Positions 25,801 to 34,645 of a stretch of 64,000 bases of DNA are shown in pieces. Under the pieces are notes generated by a model that was given only the letters and a program-made list of their open reading frames with translations, made no database searches and had not been told where the DNA came from. Origin of the DNA: Mansonella perstans (Eukaryota > Nematoda > Chromadorea > Rhabditida > Onchocercidae). Position 1 is the first letter of the stretch. Every line of letters begins with the position of its first letter. The translations under genes were made by a program, and so were the position numbers. The stretch lies in NCBI GenBank assembly GCA_037074765.1, contig JBAMDO010000218.1, forward strand, positions 27,382 to 91,381, in the 5' to 3' direction.

Positions 25801-27862
25801 ATCAAATCGTTATACGGTATACTATATTATCTCATTTATCATCCGATAATTTTACAGTAACTTTTCGCAAAATACTGTTCTAGCATAAATTATCGTTAAA
25901 AGATTTTGATTGCTCCACACCTCACTTATTTACTCTATTATAACAACCATTATTAGAGACACAATACTACTCCAATTATCCTAAATAATTTCACAGTAAT
26001 CCCATTTTTATACTGTATTGTTACAGTTATCGTAAGATTTTGTTTAATTTCATAAACTCTTTCATTTTTCTTTTTTTTATTTAGTTGTCGTTCATTTTTT
26101 TTTAAAAGTATTTCAGACATTGTTTCAGTGATTGATAATATTTAGGAAGTGACAGCAAACGGTTTGGTCACAGAAAGTTTAAGTGAAATGAATAATAAAA
26201 ATAAAAACAATCATATTGCATCAAATATATCAACGGGACAAAATGATGTAATGAATTATCATCGTATTTATGCGCAAAATATAAAAGCAGCAGAAGATGC
26301 ACAAATTCAAGCTGCTAAACTTCAGAAAGTAATAATATTTCTTTTTCTGGACGTATATTTGACATTTAATTACATTGTATGTGTGATTTAAAGACCTTTA
26401 ATGAGTCATTTCGATTATTAAATAGGAATATGCATTATTTCGTATTCCAATTTAATATATTACTTCATATTTAGTATTACTATATTATTTAATTTTAACA
26501 GCTAATTTCATTAACGGGTTATCAGTTAAAGTGTAATGTTTTTAATAAAAATAGATTGAGGAGATATACGAATAGATTTTTAATTAAAATTTACAATTTC
26601 TCGATATTAATGTTACACAGTGGTGATCAATTTATTTTATTGTAAGAAATTTGACTTTTCAAAAGTTTAATTCACAACATTCATCATTGATGAATTGAAT
26701 TTAAGATTTTATTGAAAAACACAACCATTCATTTCGCAGATCATTGTGCCAGATGCTTCATCGAACAAAATTCGTGGAATTGAAAACAGTGAAAGGATAT
26801 CACCATCACCATTACCATCGTCATCATCATCATCATCATCATCGTCATCATCATATTCAAAAGTGTACAAAAAAGAAGTTGAAAATTACGATAAATTACA
26901 ACAAATCAATCTACGGAACGAATCAGTTTGTACACTGATAATTACCCCACTTATTCATTTTGTTAATTGAAATAAATATTTTTGAAAATAATGAAATCTA
27001 TTAAAAATTTAAAAAGTATTTAAAATTCTAGCTTAATAATTTGACATTTATACTGAATTATTATTTTAGAATTTCAAACAATACGACAAAGTTGACAGTG
27101 TAAAAAATGATGAAATAATTGATGAGCAAACGACAACAATAAGTAACACTCAGCAAACTGATATGCATCAAACACAAATTTATTCTTCATGGCAAAAGGT
27201 TAAACTTTAACTTTACTTAGATCATAAATTTCATAGGCTATAAATTTCCTAAATTTTAAAATTACATCATTTTTTTTTAAATTTAGCATTAACATAAATA
27301 TTAAATTAAAATTACAAATATCTTACGAGACCGTTTTCAAAAAAAAAAAAAAGTTTTGCTATAAATTATTTAAGGTTGAAAAAGATGAAAATGCTGAATT
27401 GGTAAATAACGATCAGTCAATGCGACGAATTTTGGCATTAAGACGTAAAATGGCTGCTGATCGAAAAAAATTCGCTAACCGCAAACGATTACTATCATCA
27501 ATGAAACGAAAAGTATACAAGGATGATGATTTAAATAGAGAAGTAAATTCATTGCACACTTAAGAATAAAAAATTGTTTTAAATTTTAAAAATTTTAATT
27601 CTATGAGAAATTCTAATAAAATTTAAATAATCGTATTAAAATAAGAAATGTAATTTTACTGAAAAAAAATAAATAAATTTCAAATAACATATGCATTAAT
27701 TTGTAGATATTTCGTCGTCACTGTACCAACATTCGATCATTGGCATTACAGTATGGTTTCACGGGTATCAAGCAATATGTTATAGCTAATTGTATGATAC
27801 TCGGAAATTACTATCCAGAATTTCGATGTAGTCAAGCTGAAATTTCAGTTGATAAATGTTAA
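22818..27862 (+). CDS. Unrecognised secreted protein with duplicated exon
   Basis: Twelve exons: 22818-22910, 23239-23471, 23593-23629, 23845-23915, 24380-24496, 24753-24872, 25007-25115, 26146-26328, 26740-26925, 27070-27198, 27375-27542, 27707-27862. They splice in phase to 533 aa. Residues 1-20 are a signal peptide (core IFILLSLQIIIALA). The body is Gln/Asn/Ser-rich. Exons 5 and 6 (residues 146-184 and 185-224) are near-identical copies of a SEQQIATLQSEQQAV-containing segment, both phase 2 to 2. Exon 9 encodes a poly-Ser run. Exon 11 is strongly basic (RRILALRRKM, NRKRLL, KRK), resembling processing sites. The last exon has four Cys (488, 511, 523, 533) and ends at one of them. I do not recognise the family; an extracellular or cuticle-associated role is only inferred. 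The least certain junction is the exon 2 donor (GTTAGA), chosen because it alone keeps frame. Intron 7 (about 1 kb) holds the SL1-like array. Confidence 0.75.
24268..24957. repeat. 373-bp tandem duplication containing a whole exon
   Basis: Copy 1 (about 24268-24580) and copy 2 (about 24641-24957) match across the intron end, acceptor, exon, donor (TTTGTAAGTTTGACGAAAT) and part of the next intron. The exon copies differ by one codon in length and by a few bases. Between and before them a ~37-bp element (CTGAAAAT...AATACTGA...GTATTAGTTG) is repeated several times and may have mediated the duplication. Confidence 0.9.
25277..25446 (-). repeat. Three antisense SL1-like sequences in tandem
   Basis: On the minus strand, 25446-25425 is an exact SL1 sequence (GGTTTAATTACCCAAGTTTGAG is the established 22-nt nematode SL1). 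25386-25365 matches at 21 of 22 bases, and 25297-25277 is a shorter, diverged copy (AATAACC for AATTACCC). Each is followed by G or GT and then unrelated sequence with CAACT pentamers. None is followed by anything like the rest of an SL RNA (no Sm site or conserved stem seen), so these are not obviously SL RNA genes. They sit in intron 7 of the secreted-protein gene, in opposite orientation. Confidence 0.85.
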
Positions 27863-29432
27863 CAAACAATTTTGAATGTGTTTCATTTTTTTTGATTGAA
27901 TCAAGTTTGTAATTATTGTTCAAATTTAATCAAGAAAAGTAAATTGCTATAATTTATTACATTTTTATTTCTTTGATATCAAAAATTGTAAAAAAAAAGA
28001 AAAATGAATCAAAGTAATATTGTATATTACATAATTATTTAAACTTTTATTTTTCTTTTTTTTACTATGTAAAATTTCTTTTCCATTCCTCTCTCTCTTT
28101 TTTTCTCTTTCTTTTTTTTCCTTTTTCCATATCATAAGAATTGAAATAGGCAATAACAGATACAGTTGAAATTTTTTGAATTATTGTTGAGTTCATTAAA
28201 ATGAAATTTTTGATTTTTAAATTATGAGAATTTAATTCATTCCTTTTATTCTTTCTTATCATTACTGTGCAAAATTTATGCGTGCTGGAGGTTTTTTTTT
28301 GTCTTTTCTAAAAACTAAAATTCAATAAAATTATTCATTTTATGAAACAGCACTACAAAATGAAAAAAAAAACGAACGATATTGTATGGCAACTATCGGG
28401 TAAATTACATTACAGGCAAACAGTTTGCAGTGACAAACGACAAAATTTAAATGACAAATTTGTGAAGTTTATTACAATTAAAATTTAAACCTAAACACAA
28501 ATTTAAAGTGCTAAAACTTTTCTTCTTTACTTTTTTTTCTTATTTTTCCTTTTTTTTTGTTCGCTTCTGAACTACTTCAATGGTTTTCTTTAGTCTAAGT
28601 AAAATTTTGTTTAAAAAATGAAATTCGTACCAAAAAATTAAAAAAAAATCGAAGATCAAATTATTCCTTATATTTAAAACATTACGTCGATAAATATTTT
28701 TTTGTTTTATTTAGTAGAGAAAAAAATATAACAATAATAAGTATTAAAAACAAAAATCACACTAATAATGAAATGATAGCATCCATTATAATAATAGTAC
28801 TGATAACAACTAATAATAATGTTAACAACCGTAATAATACTAATGGAAATAAAACAGCTTTGATGTGGATTTTTTATGAATGTATTGCTGTATCGTTAAA
28901 TTTTTAAATTTCAAATTATCCAATTTTAGCAGATTTAAAAATTCCCAATGAATTTATAGCGCGATCATCGAAAATTACAATGACTTATAAAAAAATATTT
29001 TTACGATGAATTTTTGTGAAATTAACAAAAAAAACTAGAAAATCAAGATTACTATTGATTTTTATTGTTATCGTTGAATTCATTGACTTTACTTTACCAA
29101 ATAAAATTTAAAAAAAATAAATTTTAAATTTTATTTTGCAAATGTATAAATCATTTTGATTTCACTTTTCTTTTTTTGTTTATTTCTCTATTTTTTTTAA
29201 ATGGAAATATTTGCAGACACAAAAAAAAAAGGAATAAAAATGCAGTAAAAAAGGAAACCAAAGAGTTGTCTAAAAGTTTAATTTGGAATAAACCATTTTT
29301 GATAAAATTCGCAAAAAAAGTTTTTGTGATTGTAAACATTCAAAGCTAGTATATTCGGAATTATAATAATAATCCAAGTGAATTTCTTCAGTAGCGTTGA
29401 GAGAGCACGAATGAAATCATATTTTCGTTCAA
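27863..29432. other. Intergenic, AT-rich
   Basis: 3' flank of the secreted-protein gene and 5' flank of the ShKT gene. Contains pyrimidine runs (28080-28130) and AT-rich filler. No exon was recognised; a missing 5' exon of the ShKT gene could lie here. Confidence 0.5.
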
Positions 29433-29818
29433 ATGTATTGTCTCTTTAACTTGTGCCTTTTTTTAATAGAAGAGGAAGTTTCAAACTGCCAAGATTTGAA
29501 GCCATATTGTGAGCATTGGGCTCAAAATGTTGGGTGCTATAGCAAGTATCGAAATTTCATGATGAAACGTTGCCCTAAAACTTGTAATGCTTGTTACCCA
29601 TTTAATTTTGCCGTTAACCAAGGTAAACATTTTGTATATGCATTTGAATTGTGTCAAGATCACTTTTCATCCAACTTATTTGAAGTTTTGAAGTAGCAGT
29701 TATATTGAATTTTTCGTGTACGATTGCATTAACTAATTACTGGTATTCTGCAGCACCACAGAAAAATTACTTTACTGAAATTTTTATTTTACTTCTTTCA
29801 GTTCCCTTCAAAAATTGA
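29433..29818 (+). CDS. Small ShKT (SXC)-domain protein, 5' end uncertain
   Basis: The exon up to 29622 encodes one ShKT domain with six cysteines in the usual spacing, including NCQDLKPYC, WAQNVGC, MKRCPKTCNAC. ShKT domains are common in secreted nematode proteins such as surface, enzyme-linked and excretory proteins, and do not by themselves imply toxicity. The exon ends CAAG/GTAAAC (phase 1). The acceptor at 29753 continues in frame for 21 codons to TGA 29818, ending in a hydrophobic tail (IFILLLSVPF). The 5' end is unresolved. Either translation starts at ATG 29433 with a short hydrophobic leader (YCLFNLCLFLI), or the exon begins at the TTTTTAATAG acceptor (29470) with an unseen signal-peptide exon upstream. 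A second possible 3' exon lies at 29926-30074. Confidence 0.55.
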
Positions 29819-29925
29819 AGAGCAGAGATGCAAATTTTGCATTCGAAGTTTACTTGATTTAAGCAAAAGAGTTTGTATGAGAATTGGAAAGATGTTCACA
29901 CTGTCAGTTTCATTATTTTAGTAAG

Positions 29926-30074
29926 CAGTGGCGCTGATAGCAATCGAATTGCGACTACGGGCACGACACGGCGAATGTTACGACCCTAGAGAAGCATCTA
30001 TGGCAGCGAATTATCGGCTTTCTTGCGCTTATATACTCCATCCGATCACTATGGACCAGACATCAAAGCAGTAA
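29926..30074 (+). CDS. Possible alternative 3' exon of the ShKT gene
   Basis: A GC-richer block, open for 48 codons after a TTTTAGTAAG acceptor, that joins in phase (phase 1) to the ShKT exon ending at 29622 and ends at TAA 30072-30074. It reads ...RARHGECYDPREASMAANY... with two cysteines. It resembles no family I know. Base composition unlike the surroundings suggests either coding constraint or inserted DNA. Confidence 0.25.
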
Positions 30075-30260
30075 TTGAATGATATATTAGCTTTTGGTCA
30101 AAGAACTCGTTGTTTTTCTTCTGATTTTGAACTTTGTTTTTGCAGAACTGCGAAGGAATTGGAATTCTCTGTTGCTACAAGTTTTAACCTTAATTTCAAG
30201 TTTGGATGATTTCGGATTTATGCGTATGCGTTAGATGTATTAATGAAATGTAAAGAATCC
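30075..30260. other. Short gap, nothing recognised
   Basis: AT-rich sequence between the possible ShKT alternative exon and the inverted-repeat element; no feature seen. Confidence 0.4.
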
Positions 30261-30955
30261 AAGGGATGGAAAAAAAGAGTTTAATATAACGAACAGGCAA
30301 AAAGTATTTCTGATTTATCAAGAATTACTAGCTGAATTAATGTTAAATGAAGATTCTTTCCCGAGAAATGGTACACATGCTTAATGAAAGCAATGCATAA
30401 ATCACAGAGGATGGAAATTTAACAATACAAAAAGAATCTAAAATAAGTTAACTAGAAAGATGGTTTTTTAAGACCAAATTATTAACTAATTTTTTTAGTT
30501 GGGAAGCTACAAAAAGCAGAAAAGACATTTATATTTTGTTGAAGAACATTTTATATTTTTTGGCAAAACATACAGTTAGTCTACCAGCATTTAATGATGC
30601 ACAGTGAATTGAATTGAACTGAAGGCAGCAACAAGGAGACTGATCACAGAAGATGTATTATTGAGGATAAAATGTTTTTATGAGCCTTGCTCAAAATTTT
30701 CTTGGTTAAAGTTTTGACGTTTAAACTCTGTTTGGTCTCAAAAAAAACTATCTTTCTAGTAATTTTATTTTAGATTCTTTTTGTATTGTTAATTTCTGTC
30801 CTCTGTGATTTATACACTGCTTTCATTAAGCACGTGTACCATTTCTCGGGAGACAAGAACCTTCATTTAATATTAATTCAGCTAGCACTCCTTAGTAAAC
30901 TAACAATACTTTTTACCTGCGCGTTATATTTCTAAATTCTTAAAATTCCAACCCT
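30261..30955. mobile_element. ~695-bp element with ~218-bp terminal inverted repeats (foldback/MITE-like)
   Basis: The left arm (about 30261-30478) and the reverse complement of the right arm (about 30732-30955) match over their length. Shared words in the same order are TATAACG, AAAAAGTATT, CTAGCTGAATTAAT, CCCGAGAAATGGTACAC, TGCTTAATGAAAGCA, ATAAATCACAGAGGA, CAATACAAAAAGAATCTAAA, AGAAAGAT, AGACCAAA. The arms are roughly 85% identical with small indels. The ~250-bp spacer carries no transposase-like frame, so the element would be non-autonomous. No clear target-site duplication was found. An inverted duplication of an ordinary sequence is the alternative. Confidence 0.7.
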
Positions 30956-31167
30956 CCTGAAAGTTTGATTAACCTTTGTTCAATTATTTTGTGTATCTGC
31001 GAAGTTCTCTATGATCTATTTAATAAAAGAGATATAGAGTTGTCCTATCACCTATTATTTGCACTTTATTCATGAAAATTAACAATTTAATAATTTTAGA
31101 CAAAAATTTAACAAGCATTTTAGACTGTTCGAAGCATCAAGTTTACATTCATCTTTATAAAACTTAC
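30956..31167. other. Short gap, nothing recognised
   Basis: AT-rich, no feature seen. Confidence 0.4.
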
Positions 31168-31257
31168 ATGTTATAGTTTTTGCTATATTTGTTGTAATAT
31201 TTCTTCGTGGAACATTTATGCTCTTTCCATGAAATCTGATTTCCATTTCTTTATGTT
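31168..31257 (-). CDS. Possible orphan exon (minus strand)
   Basis: Bounded on the minus strand by a TTTTTTTCAAG acceptor and a consensus GTAAGT donor, with an open frame reading ...EMEIRFHGKSINVPRR... The residue mix looks protein-like, but no partner exon or family was recognised. Confidence 0.25.
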
Positions 31258-32102
31258 CTTGAAAAAAATTTCCATTAAAGAAATGATTATTGGTTAAAGC
31301 AACTAGTTCCAAATTATTTTGATTCAAAACGTAAATTTATAGCTAAACTTTAATTACAGATTCTTTGAACGATCGAAAAAACACAAGCAATCAGGCAGAT
31401 AATGTAAAGATAGATTGACATAAGTGCTATCTTCAATTAAATCTTTAACATCGAATGGTATAAATCTTTTATATTTATCATTCTAAATATAGCACTTCTT
31501 AAGTCTCACTCCCTGTATTTTGATGCCTTTTAACTGCACTGAAATTGCTCATAAATGAACTATAAAAGAATCTGTAAGAAGAGAGAAGCAATTTCCACAG
31601 AATGAATCCCTGAAAGACTATAGATTTTAAGCGAGTCGTTAGCTTCAGTCAAATATTATTTTATCAAATTGAAAGTAAACTGTCCCAGTTAAATAGAAAA
31701 AGAAAAAAAAAACCGAATCTTCTTTGCTTTTTCTTTTTTTTTTAAAATACTTTTAAATTTTTTCCTGAAAATTCCAAATCATATGCATTTTGGCTGCACA
31801 GTTTAATATCCACAAGGATCTTAAATTGTAAAAATTTGCATATTTGCAAAAAACCTATCATTTCATTTCTTTTAAATTCTGTTGCTCCTGTTTTTTTTAT
31901 TTCGAAAAAGGGTGGGTTTTTTTAAAGGTGGTTTTATGGGGTTTTTTTCTTTTCAAGCGGGGTTTTACGTTAAATTATTATTTTTAAATTTTCAGTATTT
32001 TATTGTATTTTATTTTCTATTGTTTCATGATACACTTTTCCTCCTAATCAACTTTTTATCATACGGCATGTAAAGGAATCAAGGAGATTTCAGAGAAAGA
32101 AC
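31258..32102. other. Intergenic, T-rich
   Basis: No exon recognised. The Phe-rich plus-strand frame near 31882-32073 is a poly-T artefact. Confidence 0.5.
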
Positions 32103-32516
32103 ATGCAGTTTTTGGATTGGTTCAATGTTATTGCGGCTATACTGATTGGCTGCCTTATTGGTGTTATTTTCGCAATAATTCGCAATCTGCAATATGCAAT
32201 CCACAATTACAGTAAATATTTTGCTTTTGTCAACAGTTGAAATCATTCTAAGACTGAATGAAATAAATGCTACACTAAGAGTATGCAAAAATATTCAAAG
32301 CTTAATGTTGTTATAACTCATCAAAACATTTTTCCTTATTCAAAATTCGTTTTACGAAGGAACATTGCAGTTGCTGAAAAGAACATCTAAATTTCAAAAA
32401 TGAAATGAATTACAGGAATCATATCTGTTGGTGATGTAACTATCAATATTATCAATATAATTGGTATTGTGAACAGCCATAATGATTATGGCGGCGGAAT
32501 CAGCAGTTCACAATGA
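32103..32516 (+). CDS. Tiny single-pass membrane protein, unknown
   Basis: Two exons, 32103-32211 and 32416-32516, give 69 aa. A TTTCAG acceptor lies nine bases before the ATG (possible trans-splice site). The junction uses GTAAAT and TTACAG and is in phase. Residues about 7-26 are a strong membrane segment (FNVIAAILIGCLIGVIFAII) followed by an Arg. The second exon is Ile/Asn-rich and ends in a Gly/Ser tail. No family recognised. It lies just upstream of the broken NAP1-like gene on the same strand. Without splicing, the first exon would read 45 codons to a stop. Confidence 0.4.
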
Positions 32517-32760
32517 TGGTGAATGGTTTGCTCTTCAGTACTTCCCCTGAATACAAATACTGATTTGTATGCGCGGTTTAATACTGTTGATGTTAAACAA
32601 TTGCTTCATGCTTCTGCAACGCTGATTGGTTTTATTCCATGTAAATGAGGATGGTTCAGGTAGATTTGTACTTTCGAGATTTCACGTAAATATGCAGCTT
32701 ATCCTGGACAATGGATGGATCATAATATTCGGGACGTATTATCTGTTGTGCTGCTTGCAG

Positions 32761-34247
32761 AGAAAGGCAATTATAATTGGGAAATATGAACCCACCGACG
32801 ATGAGGCTAATTTTCCTATTTTGCATGGGTTATATAGCGAAGTAGAGGTAGATGTTACTGCTGTAAATCCAACCAATTCTGCGAATTACTGTTTAGACAT
32901 ATTGAGATGTTAAATGAGTTTGTACAGTACCATATGTGCTGTTTGTAGAGTACTGTTGGCTTTTATTTGCAGCAAATGGAAGAAGCATCAGTCCCGGAAC
33001 CCAACCAACCAACAAAAGGCATCCCAAATTTTTGGTTATACTTGCTTAAAAATGCAGATCATACCGGTGGGATAATCCAAGAGTATGTTGAACCAATACT
33101 TCAGCATCTTATTGATGTAACGTGTGACGTCCAGACTAACCCGGATGTAAGTTTTCTTCATAAATATCAAAATTTAATTTCATGTTTTATCATCGATAAA
33201 GTTTCGAAAAAGAATTCGATATTGCTGGAATCGCGAAGTTTAAATTGCAACTTGTAGTTGAAGTTTCAGGAAAAAGTTACTTTGGTGTTTGGTATATGCT
33301 GATTTTTTGGATGTCTGTGAGTTTTTATCAGATAAACTTTTTCAGTCATATACTCTGACATTCCATTTCGAATTTAACCAATATTTTAGCCAGACAGAGT
33401 TGAAGAAGTTTTATACTCTGCAAGTTGCTTCGGATGAAGACAATATTTCTGATTACAATGGTCCAATGATAATCAGTGCCAAAGGATAGTTGCTTTTGAT
33501 TTCCTTTCCTAATCCACGGATTATTTGGCTGATGAAATTGATTATTAACTGCTGATTGAAAAACATAGGTAAACGTCGTCTTACTATTAATCACAGTAAT
33601 CTAATTTGTCATTGTTAATTTTACATTTACGACACTGAAATAGATTGGAAAGATGGGAAAAAATTACAAAAAGGGTTAATAAGAAGAAGCAGAAGAAAGG
33701 GAATAGTGCTGGTCGCTTCATTACAAAAACTGTCAAAGCGGAATCCTTCTTCAGTTTCTTCGCGCCTCCACCAATGAAAAATAACGATGAAATCATTGAT
33801 AACGATGAAATGATAATGTTAGTATGCTCTTTCATTTCTTCGAACTCTTAATATTTATATGTTTCCAGATATTTGTAGCTATTTGAAAGTCAAAACTTTA
33901 TTGACAGCAAGAAGCATTCGTTGAGAAAAGATATAGAAGTAAATGAGATCGTTGGACACAATACAGTGTTAAACAAAATTGGGTTGCGAGCATTTAGTTT
34001 TCTATAAGTTGATGCTTGCTATTCTACTTGATCCATTAATCCCGAGTTTCAGGATACCGAAGCACACGAACTGTTGCAAGCTGATTTTGAGATTAGCCAG
34101 TTATTCCGTGACCAAATTGTGCCTAGAGCGGCGCTTTATTGTGCAAAGGAAGCGACGGATGGAAATGATATATTTGAATATGGTGGCGATGAATACGAAT
34201 ATGAGCTTCCTCAATTAATGTTAGGAAATATTTTGCAATATTGTTAG
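32761..34247 (+). pseudogene. Decayed NAP1-like (nucleosome assembly protein) gene
   Basis: Pieces of the NAP/SET fold in order, with introns retained: 32761-32847 (IIIGKYEPTDDE), 32973-33146 (GIPNFWLYLLKNAD and EPILQHL), 33346-about 33486 (YTLTFHFEFNQYF and the SDYNGP segment), about 33635-33825 (IDWKDGK, then TKTV and SFFSFFAPPP), 34053-34247 (ADFEISQLFRDQIVPRAALY). NAP1 proteins are histone chaperones. Breaks: at the third exon's end the expected GT donor reads GA (AAAGGATAG). No usable AG acceptor precedes the fourth piece. The fourth piece changes frame at an A6 run between GATGGG and TTACAAA. No N-terminal exons (acidic or dimerisation-helix region) are recognisable upstream. It is a duplicated, not retroposed, pseudogene unless the A6 shift is an assembly error. 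Confidence 0.75.
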
Positions 34248-34290
34248 GAAAACTTTGTGAGAAAAAAACTTGCGGGATAAGATTTGCGGG

Positions 34291-34375
34291 GCAAATTCTT
34301 TTTTCGATTCACATGATGATGAACAAAAAGTGTCAGAAATAGAACGACAATATGATTGTTTTTCTCAAATATGAC
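34291..34375 (+). pseudogene. Detached copy of the copine-like tail exon
   Basis: This segment repeats the end of the fourth copine-like piece (36195-36270), sharing TTCACATGATGATGAAC, AAAAGTGTCAGAA and AACGA. It lies upstream of the main copine relic and directly after the NAP1 relic. It lacks the seven bases around the donor seen in the other copy, and its acceptor is not recognisable. The flanking GTTAATTTTAA sequences also resemble each other, pointing to a segmental duplication. Confidence 0.7.
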
Positions 34376-34439
34376 TGTTTTTGTTTTAAGACTTAATTTT
34401 AAGCTTAAAGTTAATTTTAAGCTTAGAGTTAATTTTGAA

Positions 34440-34580
34440 TTGCAATTGTTTTTCGTTTATAATTGCTTTCATTATAAATGGAGCATTAAAAAAAAAAAAA
34501 AATTCAATAAAATTAATTCAAAAAAAAGAAAACATCGAGTAAAATTTGTAAAGATAGGAAATTGAATAAATAATTGCTAA
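34440..34580. repeat. Dispersed repeat, copy A (~140 bp)
   Basis: Matches 44850-44995 in the same orientation. Both contain AATTGTTTTTC, TTTATAATTGCTTTCATTA, AATGGAGCATTAAA, GAAAACAT and AAAGATAGGAAATTGAATAA. It directly follows the detached copine tail, so it may be copied 3' flank of that gene. Confidence 0.85.
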
Positions 34581-34645
34581 ACATTTGCAATTGCAAATGC
34601 AAAACGCAATTCCTGAGAAAATTTAAAATTTTTTTGAAAATTTAG

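Noticed and set aside
31882..32073. 63-codon Phe-rich plus-strand frame
   Set aside because: Translation of T-rich DNA; the spliced small membrane gene starting at 32103 is more plausible.
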